NCBI GenBank assembly: GCA_019914995.1
Contig: CM034127.1
Coordinates: 9,672,001-9,736,000 of the forward strand
Source: Acanthochlamys bracteata
Lineage: Eukaryota; Streptophyta; Magnoliopsida; Pandanales; Velloziaceae
Length of the DNA: 64,000 nt
Direction of reading: 5' to 3'
Shown: in pieces, positions 52,937 through 63,803 of the stretch
How positions within the stretch are numbered: the first letter of the stretch is position 1
Layout of the letters: each line of letters opens with the position of its first letter
Program-made: the position numbers and the translations under genes
The notes under the pieces: generated by a model
Told to the model about the DNA's origin: nothing
What the model saw: only the letters and a program-made list of their open reading frames with translations
Database searches by the model: none

Positions 52937-55769
52937 ATGGCGCGGAGTCTCACCTACATCTCATCCGCTGAGTTCCTCCCTCTCGCTAGAAACCCTAAAA
53001 TCGCCATCGTCGATGTCAGGCAAGAAATCAATTTCAATTCGATATCCCGTCGGTTCCTTAACATTGATTCTGCTAATTGGTTGCGATTTGATTTCGTTCG
53101 GTTTAAAATTTCAGGGACGAAGAACGGAGCACCGAGGCACACATAGCTGGGTCCCATCACTACGCTAGCGACAAGTTCTCGGATCGCATGCCGGAACTGC
53201 TCCAAGCCGTTCGAGGCAAGGACACCGTTGTCTTCCACTGTGCTCTCAGCAAGGTCTCCTTATTCTATCTGTTTCTATTCTATGCTTTAAGTCAGTGTTT
53301 GATTCTTGTGTTTCGGATTCCATTTCTGTGATATTTTTGTATGGAGTTTGTGATGCATGCTTATCTATGCGTTGGTATTAGACTTTGGATTACCAAGATG
53401 ATGCTTATATATGCCGGGCTAACTGTGGTTTGATCACAACATGTCGTTTGCTTGATGTGATGAAACTAGAAGGTTGTGGTTGGAGAAATCCTGAACGGAG
53501 TTTGTACAGCTTTCTGTTCACAAAGTTCGGCATACTTGCCTGGGTTGACATTTTGCTTCATGTTCAGTATATGCAAAACGAGATTATTTGGAATCATGAA
53601 CTTAGCTGTTTCTTTTAATTTTAGGTTGATAGTTAGAGTAGCTATATGGAACCATCCCAAATATCGATTTTCCAAAAAGTTTTATACATTCTGCAGTGCA
53701 AAAGGATGTTTCCAAATATTAATTGCACATCTGCTGACTAGTTTCGAGGTTACACCTAGATTGCAAGTGTTTGTACATGTTATGGGCTTGGGAGAGTGAT
53801 TTTGAAGATTAACAATCACGGTATGGGTTGATCACTTTGTTGTTGTGGCACATGCTTTAAGGTATGGACTTTTTTGAAAGGAGACTGCTCCTGTAGTGTT
53901 CTTAGTCAAATACATAGGCCAAAAGAAGACTATAAAAAACTTCGGCACTCATGTACGACAATCTTGTGAAGTTAGTTACATGCAACTAGCTTTGGAGAAT
54001 CAAATGCATTCATGGTCATCTTTTACCTATTACTTACATGCCTTTGAGATAGCATGAGGATTATTATATTTCGAAACAATTATTATCTTTTGTGACCGAG
54101 GAAGGAAAAATTAAAAGTATCAGTTGTTAGTAGGGGTGGCAATATATGACTCGACCCGAAAACTAAACCCGAAACCGACCTGTTTAATCAGAGTTAGGGT
54201 TGAAAATTTTGACCCGTCTAAATATATGGGTTGGGTTAAGGTTAAACGAATTTGACCCGTTTATTAAATGGGTCGATCCGGATTAACCCGAAATTGACAC
54301 ATAAATCCGAAATATTATCTTTTGAAGGAACAATTCTTGATTTTTTCTTACTATATAATAAAATATTGGCAATAAAAATAATCGATAATAGTTATTTACA
54401 AACTATTAAATTATATTGTATTTATAATTAATTTTTTATTTTTATACCTTAGTAAAATAGTGTAAAATAAAAATTATAATTTTTTCGAAAGTATTACTAT
54501 ATAGATATTTTTAATGACGAATTTAGATTTCATATAAAAATTTTGTTAGATAGATATATTTATCAAAATTTTTATCGAAAATATTAATATATATTTATAA
54601 TCATAAATTTCAGATGTTATCATATATTTTCAAAAAATAAAAATAATAATTTTTTTTGATATTTTAAGGGCCGATGAAGACATTAAGAAATGCATATTTG
54701 TCAGACATAATTATATCTCGTTAGTAAAAATATCGTGCACTTTTATTCAAACTGATTTTATAATTTCGCTGAAGCTTAAAAATATAAAATTAATAATTAA
54801 TAATTTTAATTATTAAATAGGTCGATCCGAATTTGATCCGATTATTAGTAGGTTGGGTTAAGGTTGACAATTTTGATCCGTATAAATTCATGGATTGAAT
54901 TAGGGTTGAAAAAATTTAACCCAATTATTAAATGGGTCGATCCGAAACCGATCTACCAATCTATATTGCCACCCCTAGTTGTTAGGCCTTCCTTTTTGCA
55001 TAGTTTTTGAACTTGAACACGCCTCACATTTTTTGCTGCGGTATTAATGACAGTAACAAAGGTTGTGCCCAGTGTTAAGTGAAACATCTTATGTAAGAGG
55101 GATTTTGAAAAATAAGCATATGACTTTAAAGCTAACATATAATGTCTTTACCTTCTCAAACTTTACAACACAAATGAAATATGTGCAAGCAGTTTGTCTG
55201 TGTTAAAAAGAGTATATTTGAACTGCAGGTACTTTGTCATTGTTTTCGCATTATAAAAGTTTTTAATTGTGAAAGCACGAGAAACTTGTCATCTCAAATA
55301 TCTAAGAAATTTTGTGTAGCCTTATGTTTATACCATTGGATAATGGTTTAGGTGGGAGCAATAGGTGTTGCAAATTGTACCTAGTAGCACTTGTGTTGTG
55401 AAGAACATTTAGTGGACCAACTATAGTTTGGTTCATTTAATCATTCAAAATGAAACTAGATCCCTGATTATAGCTAAAGGTACTGCTGAGACGCCTGTTA
55501 TCTCCAGATGGCATTGAAATAGTTTGATACATGGCTAATCGTTATGCTTCTGCCTGTAGATGTTCATTTATTCATATTCTAGGTGTATTTATTTTCAGGT
55601 GCGAGGCCCCACCTGTGCTCGTATGTTTTTGGATTATCTGTCTGAAACAAAAGAGAGGGAAAATATTAAGAACGTTATAGTCTTGGAACGTGGCTTTAAT
55701 GGGTGGGAAGCTGCTGGCAGTCCTGTATGCCGCTGCACGGACATTCCTTGTAAAGGAGAATGTAAATAG
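52937..55769 (+). CDS. CDC25: Cdc25-like phosphatase / arsenate reductase, rhodanese fold
   Basis: Exons 52937-53019, 53115-53253 and 55599-55769 encode 130 residues. The protein closely follows Arabidopsis CDC25/arsenate reductase: [20 protein letters not shown], then the catalytic HCALSKVR (HCX5R, Cys70 and Arg76), [11 protein letters not shown] and a Cys-rich end [12 protein letters not shown] that binds zinc in the Arabidopsis protein. Reported activities are tyrosine-phosphatase activity in vitro and reduction of arsenate to arsenite. Intron 1 is of the rare GC-AG class: exon 1 ends AG at 53019 and the intron begins GCAAGA, and only this junction keeps frame with GACGAAGAACGG. Intron 2 (2.3 kb) separates the catalytic Cys from the Arg and contains hAT-like copy C. 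Confidence 0.93.
54131..54977 (+). mobile_element. Non-autonomous hAT-like element, copy C, in an intron
   Basis: This 847-bp copy starts TAGGGGTGGCAATATATG and ends TATATTGCCACCCCTA. The 8-bp target duplication GTTGTTAG is perfect (54123-54130 and 54978-54985). It lies inside intron 2 of the Cdc25-like gene, in the same orientation as transcription, and disturbs neither splice site. It is among the best-preserved copies. Confidence 0.9.
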
Positions 55770-56029
55770 AGAGAAGTGACTGAAAGTTTTATCAGATGAG
55801 TTAATGTTAGACAGCTTAAAACCACCATAGCTATTTTATCATGGTTTAGAGTGTACTGTTTGAGGTAGATTGTATCATGTAGTGAGATTCTTGATAAACG
55901 TGTGAGTTCTGAACTAGGATTCTACGACCCTCGTCACATTATTTTCAGCATAGTGATATGTTTTCTAGAACTACTCTGCCCTTTTCCTGATTTTCAGTAT
56001 AGTGATATGTTCCTTTAAGAGATGAAGAT

Positions 56030-56205
56030 TCAGATACGTGAGTTAATTTTCGGATTGATCTATTTAATAAACGGATTAAATTTGTTCAATTTTTATTTAA
56101 TCTATATATTTTTATGGATTAAAATTTTTAACTCTAACTCTAATTAAATGGATTGGTTTCGGATTGCGTTTTCAGATCGGATCATTGATTGTCATTCTTA
56201 TTTGG
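56030..56205 (-). mobile_element. Fragment of the hAT-like family, copy E
   Basis: Read on the minus strand this aligns with the first 160-170 bp of copies A-D (GATCCGATCTGAAAAC, TTTAATTAGAGTTAGAG, then AAATAGATCAATCCG). The right-hand four fifths are missing and the outer end is eroded. It is the only clear member in reverse orientation. Confidence 0.65.
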
Positions 56206-56341
56206 CGGTAGATATTGTCTAATAATAACGAAAAATTCTCTAATAAACTATTCTATAAAAAGCTTCCTTTAAGATTAATTTTTTAAGAGAAGGCAAGAGT
56301 CATCGTAGCAAGGCAATGAGTATAAAATTTTTTTATGAGCA

Positions 56342-56343
<2 letters not shown>

Positions 56344-56375
<32 letters not shown>

Positions 56376-56376
56376 T
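56344..56376. repeat. (TTA)n microsatellite
   Basis: About ten to eleven perfect ATT/TTA units in a row. Confidence 0.95.
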
Positions 56377-56491
56377 GGTTCTATATGAGTAGATTAGTTT
56401 TATATTTAAGAAAGAAAGATAAAAAAAAGTTAATATACTAGAAAGTTGTAAAATCTATTAGTTTAACTTTTTAGACTGGATTGGATATTCA

Positions 56492-56733
56492 GGGCGTGTT
56501 TACCAACACCCCTAAAATTCATTTTTCTTAAACTCAAGTTTCACATAAATACTTATAAAAATTAAAATAATTTTTTTTTATCACTAAATTTTTTTTTAAA
56601 TTCAAATTTATAACTTACTAAATATATATAATTAATATAAAATTTTATTTTTATTAAATATTTTTAATTTTTAATTTTATTTTTTAAATTTATTTCCTAA
56701 AAACTCCACTTTCTACCTCTTGGTAAACACGCC
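56492..56733. mobile_element. MITE with GGGCGTGTTTACCAA ends
   Basis: The left end is GGGCGTGTTTACCAA and the right end, reversed, GGCGTGTTTACCAA, an almost perfect inverted repeat around 242 bp of A/T-rich DNA. It adjoins the next MITE with only four bases between. Related ends occur at about 51487-51720. Confidence 0.6.
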
Positions 56734-56737
56734 TTTA

Positions 56738-56995
56738 GGAGCGTTTGGGAGTGTTTATAAAATAAAATTTTTTTAAAATAGAAAATATTTTTATTTTTTA
56801 GAAAAATTAGCTTTATTTTTTTATTTTCAAAAAAATAATAAAAATATGTAATAAAAAAATCTCACTCCGTAGAATTTTTTTATATTTTCTAAATTTTTAA
56901 TTAAAATTTTTAAATATTTATAAAATATATATTAAAAAATATAAAATAGAAAAAAATTAAAAAGCGGTTTTTGAAAAGCTGTTCCAAACGCGCCC
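56738..56995. mobile_element. MITE, Tourist/PIF-Harbinger-like, with TTA duplication
   Basis: The ends are GGAGCGTTTGGGAGTG and, reversed, GGGCGCGTTTGGAACAGC. TTA flanks both sides (56735-56737 and 56996-56998). The 258-bp body is the common A/T block of the group. Confidence 0.6.
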
Positions 56996-59900
56996 TTAGT
57001 GTAGAGCTAGATTCTTTAGATATTTTAATTTGGATTAACTATTTTGATATTGTGTCTCCACAATAGTACTATTAGAATCGATAATTTGGGAGAGCTCACG
57101 CATGTAGTAGCTTTTATTAATAATGAGTGAGTAAATTAAGAGCAGTTAATTCATATGGGGTTTTACATGATGAAAGAAGATTCAAAACAAGTTAGATTCT
57201 TATTACTAGCTCTTTGTTCAACATAAAATAAAAAAGAATTAGTTTACCAATAGTTTCAAAATATATTGGTTTAAAATTTTTAATTAGATTGAATTTTTTA
57301 GTGCAGGAGTATGACCATTTCGATGTTTAATTTTAATTGGTTTCCCTGTTGTTGTATTTTTCAATATTATTAGAAAAAACAAAGGACAAACTCCACTTGA
57401 TGCATGCGTGGTTCTTTTTAAACCTCTTTCCAAAATTTGCTTTTGTCCCTTGGAGCCAAGCAAAACAAAGGATGATATCACAAATCAGAAACCGTTTACG
57501 TTAGCAATCTTCTATTATCAATATGCCTTTAAAAACTTTTCATTGAACCTCATCAACACAAGTGGTAGTTACAAAATTCTTACTTATCCATAACCATGCC
57601 TTCCTTTCGGTGGTTGTCATAATCCATTTAACCAAAATTACTAGTAAAAAACGACCGATTGGATTGTTCTGTTTTCTTTCGAATTTTTATTTTATTAAAC
57701 AACATGCTTGGTACCGAAGAGTAGAAGTTCTTTTCAACATAGTCGTTCCATATCAAAACCAAACTCTAATTGTTGGGAAGCACATCAAGATCAACATGTT
57801 TCAGTATTTGTTTATTTTGATTAATGTGTACAACACAACGACACCAATTTAAAATTTATTTAAAATTTTTAAATATATATAAAAATTATATTTCGAAAAA
57901 TCTTATTATTATTATTTATTTATTTTTAAAATAAAAAATAATATTCATTTCAAAAAATATTTTTTAAAATAAATTTTTATAAAAAAATTTATTTTATAAG
58001 TAATCTTAAACTGGAAACAAAGCTGTGCCAAGTCAAATTAGTAAACTAAAAAATGTGCTTATATGATATAGTTCGAACAATTAGTCCCAAGTCAAGTTCT
58101 TCGACATTATTAATATAATATTTTAGATGTTTAGAGTTGGTCCCCAATTTTCCAGATATTGAATTCTGATTGAAATCTACATAACATTAAAGAACTTAAA
58201 GTGGATAGATACTTATTTCTTTTAAGAATAATAAAGAACAACTTGCTCAACATCATAGTGGAGAACTGGAAATCTTGTTCAATTGAGTTCATTCTCTTTT
58301 GCTAATATCTGAGAAATGGACCAGCTTTGAGTATTTGAAAAAGATCTCTAGTTCTCTTGTAGCATAGAGAGAGAAAGTTTTTATATTGAGGATAATTATC
58401 TGCTATTTTTGTGAAAATTTTGAATCAATATGTATGATGGTATAATAGTAAAGAAACATAATCACATATACACATATCCTTATATATGTTGAAAGACTCA
58501 TGGATATATATAGATGAATGTACCATACCAAAATAAAATGTTTAATTGTTTACATCATGCTACACAATATAAGAATACATGATGAGAAATTAATATAGGC
58601 ATTCCTCTTCTTATTAGAGACTCACACTTTCATAATCTAATCATCCGATCAAATAATTGTACAGTGATGATTGACACGTTTGATCTCTACATCCATGATG
58701 ATTGATCGAATAACAATCGTTCAATCGTTTGATCAGATAAATTTGTAAAAAAAGTGTCTATGTGGCCTATATTTCTAAATGAAAAGAGAGAGATATTAGG
58801 GGCGTGTTTCAAACGCCCATAAATTTTTTTTTTTTTTTAAATTTTGAATTTCGAACAGTTAATATATTTCAATTACATAAACAATTCAGAGTTATATTTT
58901 TATATACGGAACTCTATTTTTAATTTTTTTATTTGTATATTTTTTAATACAATTATATATTTTAAATTTTTAATATATTTCTAAAATCTATTAAAAAATA
59001 AATACTAAAATTTACTTTTATTTTATTTTTTAAAAAATTTTATATTTTATTTTTATTTTTATAAAACTCAATTACATAACATAAAAGTAGCGCGGTCGTC
59101 ATTAGCTGGTGGGAAGTGCGTCCAAGCCCTCTCTTGTCTTCTAGCGAATACTACCTGTATGTGTGAAGGTGAAAGGAGGGAGCTACCACGACCAACAGAA
59201 TATTTGAGTGCGCTTAAAATAACAGATTTTTTAAAAATTTTGAGATTTTTCATAAATAAAGTAGATCGTTTTGTCTAAATTATTATATATAATGATGTAC
59301 AGTTCACTTATCTTTTTAAAATTATTAAAGATATTTTTAAATACTACAAATTTTTTTTAAAATAAAAAGTTGAAATCAAAGAGACGTTTGAAATAAATAA
59401 AAAAAATTTCTACAATGTAATTTATTTTATGACTGCTTTTCTAAAAAAATTAAAAATTTATATAATATACAATTCATTATATAACTAAATTTTTTTATAA
59501 AATTTTAAAATATTTTATAAAATTTATTAAAATTATCTGAAATAAAAACAGCTTTATTAGCACCGCCAAACACCTTCGAAATGGTAATAAATAAAATGAA
59601 ATGAATTAGCAAAGATATCCTTGGTCCTACATGTGATATTAAGAAATTCCAATTTGTGCATATAGCTTTTGGTAACATTTAACATTGCATTCGAAATATT
59701 TATCATTATATTTTATATTTTTTAATAACTTTTTAATAAATTGTATTAATAAAATTTTCAAGATATAAAAATATTTCGTAAAGTTTTTTTATATATTATA
59801 TCTGTTAAAATTTAAACTGTGGAACTTATTTAAAAAAGTTTAAAGTATTTTTTATAACCACCGACAACCGTCTGGTCCTTCTTCTTCCGTTACGCAAAAA

Positions 59901-60008
59901 GCACGTGCCGAGACAATTGGAAGAGAGTTTTTTTGAGTCACGGGTGATGTTGACCTGCGCTAGCTATTTTGTTATTAGCTTACAACCGTCCCACTTCTAA
60001 CCATATTC

Positions 60009-60863
60009 TAGAAGCAGCAATATATGACCTAATTTAAAATTTTAATTCAAAATTGATCTGTTTAATCAAAATTATAATTGAAAATTTTGATCCGTATACA
60101 TATATGGATTAGGTTAGAATTGAACGAATTTGATCCGATTATTAAATAGGTCGATCCAAATTAATCCGAAATTAATCTATAAATTCAAAATATCATTTTT
60201 TTAAAAAATAATTCTTAATTTTTTCTTACCGTATAATAAAATATTAGCAATAAAAATAATCAATAATAGTTATTTACAAACTATTAAATTATATTGTATT
60301 TATAATTAATTTTTTATTTTTATACCTTAAAAATAGTGTAAGATGAAAATTATAATATTATTGAAAATATTACTATATAGGTATTTTTAATGACGAATTT
60401 AGATTTCGTATAAATATTTTTATGAAAATTTTGTTAGATAGATATATTTATCAAAATTTTTATTGAAATTATTAATATGTATTTTAATCATAAATTTCAG
60501 CTGTTATCATATATTTTCAAAAAATAAAAATAATAATTTTTTTTGGATATTTTAAGTACCGATAAAGATATTAAGGAATGCATATTTTGTCGGACATAAT
60601 TATATCTTGTCAGTAAAAATATCGTACACTTCCATTCGAACTGATTTTATAATTTCGCTGAAGCTTAAAAATATAAAATTAATAATTAATAATTTTAATT
60701 ATTAAATAGGTCGATTCGAATTTGATTCGGTTATTAGTAGGTTATGTTAGGATTGACAATTTTGATTCATATAAATTTATAAATTAGATTAAGGTTGAAC
60801 GAATTTGATCCGATTATTAAATAAATCGACCTAAATGACCGACCAATCGATTTTGCCACCCTA
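60009..60863 (+). mobile_element. Non-autonomous hAT-like element, copy D (oldest)
   Basis: This 855-bp copy aligns with A-C over its whole length but has eroded ends (TAGAAGCAGCAATATATG; GATTTTGCCACCCTA). The flanking 8 bp CCATATTC and TCACATCC agree at five positions, and all three differences are C/T transitions. It is flanked by MITE-rich DNA upstream of the ACR10-like gene. Confidence 0.75.
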
Positions 60864-61311
60864 TCACATCCTCCTCTTTCAAAGAAGTTTGTAATTAGAA
60901 TTTAGTATTGCATAAATTAGCAACTTACACTTATTTTACACATCAACCTCCTTGATCTTTTCTCAAATAGCAGTTCCTATATTATGATTGAAATTACATA
61001 TATATATTTTGTGAAGTGGCATTCTAATTCCAATTTGTAGATATAGTTTTCTTCATTTCTGATGTATGAAATAGTAACATTGACTAAAAATTGGCAATTT
61101 GTTTTTAAGTCGACCTTGTTTTGCAAATACTATGATTAATATTTTAGGATATAACAAATCAATCCTGCGAGATTATAATTTCAGAGTTCAACTCGTCTTC
61201 AAATTCTTCGTGGCCGAGATACTCGAAAGGATGGACGGTCTTTCGCGCTCAATTTAAGAGAAATATTTCAATCGAGTTGCACAAGCGTCCGTTGATGCTG
61301 AACTTAGATTA

Positions 61312-61566
61312 GGGTGCGTTTGAAATTGCTTATAAAATAGAACTTTTTTAAAATATAAAATATTTTTATTTTTTTAAAAAAATGAGCTCTTTTTTTACTT
61401 TAAAGAAATAATAAAAATATGCAATAAAAAGATCTCATTATATAAAATTTTTTTACACTTTCTAAATTTTAAATAAAATTTTTAAATACTTATAAAATAT
61501 ATATTAAAAAATATGAAATGAAAAATTGAAAAATTTTGTTAAAAAAAAACAAAAACAAACGCACCT
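61312..61566. mobile_element. MITE, Tourist/PIF-Harbinger-like, with TTA duplication
   Basis: The ends are GGGTGCGTTTGAAATTGC and, reversed, AGGTGCGTTTGTTTTTG. TTA flanks both sides (61309-61311 and 61567-61569). The body is A/T-rich, 255 bp, non-coding. It is the best-preserved member of the group in this window. Confidence 0.65.
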
Positions 61567-61701
61567 TTAATCTCAGCCGTCACTGGTCGGTATAAAATGT
61601 TTGAAGTGGGGTCCATGTTGTGCTGCTTCCAGCGACGTGGTGCCACGTAACAAAGTCTAGAGTATTACAGGTCTATGAGGAGTGCAGTAAACGTTAAGCC
61701 T

Positions 61702-61731
61702 TAGTGAAACGTTCAGCGAAACGTTTCACTA
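61702..61731. repeat. Perfect 12-bp inverted repeat with 6-nt loop
   Basis: TAGTGAAACGTT (61702-61713) and AACGTTTCACTA (61720-61731) pair without a mismatch around CAGCGA. GTAAACGTTAAG just upstream (about 61687) and GTGAAACGTTTCCC at about 61978 repeat the AACGTT core. It lies about 735-765 bp upstream of the ACR10-like start. Confidence 0.7.
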
Positions 61732-62290
61732 GTAAAAAATTCATGAGAAAGAAATCTGTGATCTTCTTACCACATTTGCCCTTAAAAATGCGTTGTAGAA
61801 ACTAAATTAAAAATAAGAGTAAAAAGAACAGAAAATAAGAGTGTGTATATTTGTGAAAAAAATAAGTATTAAATTAATTTTAGGTAAAAAATAAATACAA
61901 AATTTTACTAATTTTTATTTTTAAGTAGAAAACTATGAATTCCGGTGGAAAATAATTACTTCCAAAAACTTGGAATGTGAAACGTTTCCCAGCATCTCAG
62001 GAATTGGATTCTGATTCGGCAGACAGCTAGTAAACCACTTGCTTTTAATTTTATTAGCGTAGAAGAAAGCAGGTTTCACCCACTCACTACCGCTCACTCT
62101 TTTATCGCATTCTTCTTCCCTCTTCTCAATCTTTCCTCTTCGATATTAACCAACAAACATCACTAGCAGCAATCTGATTCGATAACTCAACCCACCAACC
62201 AAACAACCAACAAAATTTCTTCACAAAATTTTAACAACAACGACATCGATTTCAAACTCACACTGATTCATTTATTCAACTAAAAAAGAA

Positions 62291-62386
62291 ATGGATATTC
62301 CGATTCCAATCAATCTAAGATTTCAATATCCTGCTTCCCTACTGCTGCTACTTCTCCACCATCCCATCTTATCCGATAAATCCTGA
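62291..62386 (+). other. Possible upstream ORF in the ACR10-like leader
   Basis: An ATG opens a 31-codon frame ending 79 bases before the main start. Its product begins MDIPIPINLRFQYP and continues with a run of six leucines. It would matter for translation only if this part of the leader is retained in the mRNA. Confidence 0.35.
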
Positions 62387-62465
62387 AGCAAAACAAAGCT
62401 GCAGCATCTTAAGCTCGTTCATTGTTGTTGTTCTTTGAATTTTTGCAGGAGTAAAGTTTTATTCT

Positions 62466-63803
62466 ATGGGAATTCATTGTGATGACGTGGTGGTGATCCG
62501 GGAACCGGACAGAGCCGGGGAGCCGACGGTTATCACTGTAAACTGTCCAGACAAGACTGGTCTCGGCTGCGATCTCTGCCGTGTTATTCTCTTGTTTGGC
62601 CTTAGTATTGTCCGCGGAGGTTTGTTAATTTTATCCATCAGGTTAAGCTTTTAGATTTGAGTATTCTGAGATGCTGATTTATGTTAGCCTGTAATTAGAA
62701 AGAGCAATTTTAACGTGGATATTTGATTTAGATTTTAAGATTTTAGGACAATTACTAGTTGTTTGGCTGTCTTCACTGGGATTATTGATTTGGACTGTTA
62801 GTAGCTCGTTTATCGCTTAAGTTTTTAAAGTCGGAGTGATTCGCTGATAGTTATGAGATGAGCAGATGTGAGCACGGACGGGAAGTGGTGCTATTTAGTG
62901 TTCTGGGTAGTGGAAGGGCGGGGGTCGGTATCACACGGTGCCACAAGATGGGGATGGTTGAAGAAACGGCTGCTGGAGGCGTGCCCTTTGGCGTCACCTG
63001 CATCGGGGCTGTACAATAGCTATTACAGGCCACAGGAGATACTGCAGCTTGAGCGAAGCTCGCAGGTTTACCTGCTAAAATTCTCCTGTTATGACCGAAT
63101 GGCTCTCCTTCATGGTAAATATTGTTAATTTGTTGGACGTTTGGTTTAAAAACTGAAGTGTAGTTTTCAATGTTCCTTTTCTTTAGCTGGTAGGCTCTTG
63201 TTTGGGTTGGACTTTGACCAGTTGCTGGTTTGGTTAAAACGTTGCTTTCCTTATATGAAGGTTAATTTTATTTCTGCAAATTAAACTATAAAGTATAGGG
63301 CAAATGACATGAAGTCTGGTTGGAGTTGAGCAGAACCCATTATTTATTGTTTATGAACTTGAAAGCACTTCCCCCTTTGTACGCCGTATGCAGAAAATGT
63401 TAAATTAGAAGTGCTATTGGGGGTTAAGCTCAAACTTCTTGAATAATAGCTCACTTGAGATGTTAAATATTTTGACTAAAGTTTTATTCACATAGAATGT
63501 CATGTTGTGCATATCTTCTAGTGGATCTCATTTTCTATCTTTCCTTTTTACTGAGATAAAGCTCTATGTTTTATTCCTATTTATATTTTGATATGATGAC
63601 CTACAATAGTAGATGTTTCTGGGATATGTCTGTGAGTTGGGATGTTTTTAGTTTTGGCATATAGGTTTTTATTTGCTGTTAATTGGTAGGTTGGCAGATG
63701 TGATGCAGGTACTATGTGAGCTGGAGCTCATTATAAAAAGGGTCAAGGTTTCCACCACTCCTGACGGAAGAGTTATGGACCTCTTCTTTGTTGCAGATAC
63801 CAG
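62466..63803 (+). CDS. ACR10: ACT-domain repeat protein, ACR10-like (5' part; runs off the right edge)
   Basis: Exons 62466-62619, 62866-63114 and 63698-63803 give 169 residues so far, in phase, ending ADT plus a split codon. Family proteins have about 410-425 residues and four ACT domains. The first ACT domain starts at PTVITVNCPDKTGLGCDLCR and runs to GDVSTDGKWCYLVFWV. The second begins near YLLKFSCYDRMALLHDVMQV and includes VSTTPDGRVMDLFFVADT. GDVSTDGKWCYLVFWV agrees with ACR10 better than with ACR9. ACR proteins lack the uridylyltransferase domain of bacterial GlnD and are thought to sense amino acids; exact ligands are not known. The next exon must lie beyond the window, as no in-frame acceptor fits in 63804-64000. 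Confidence 0.88.

Larger units (their letters stand above)
55770..60008. other. Repeat-rich spacer downstream of the Cdc25-like gene
   Basis: After the 3' UTR of the Cdc25-like gene the region holds an hAT-like fragment, a TTA microsatellite, a pair of adjoining MITEs (56492-56995), a GTTTCAAA-type repeat (about 58799-59060) and A/T blocks at about 57840-58015 and 59330-59590. The stretch 57300-57830 and 58030-58790 has more normal composition but nothing recognisable. No gene is supported. Confidence 0.45.
60872..62465. other. Upstream region of the ACR10-like gene
   Basis: A MITE (61312-61566) and a perfect hairpin (61702-61731) are listed separately. From about 62040 the sequence becomes pyrimidine-rich and C-rich, typical of a plant 5' leader. 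It contains the uORF at 62291-62386 and an acceptor-like TTTTTGCAG at about 62442-62450, so the leader may be spliced. No TATA box was convincing. Confidence 0.5.

Noticed and set aside
57284-57852. Short frames on both strands near 57.3-57.9 kb
   Set aside because: Neither has a domain, a conserved start or splice partners. The sequence is unassigned spacer.
59068-59253. GC-richer minus-strand frame of 61 codons
   Set aside because: Isolated, no family, and flanked by MITE-type DNA.
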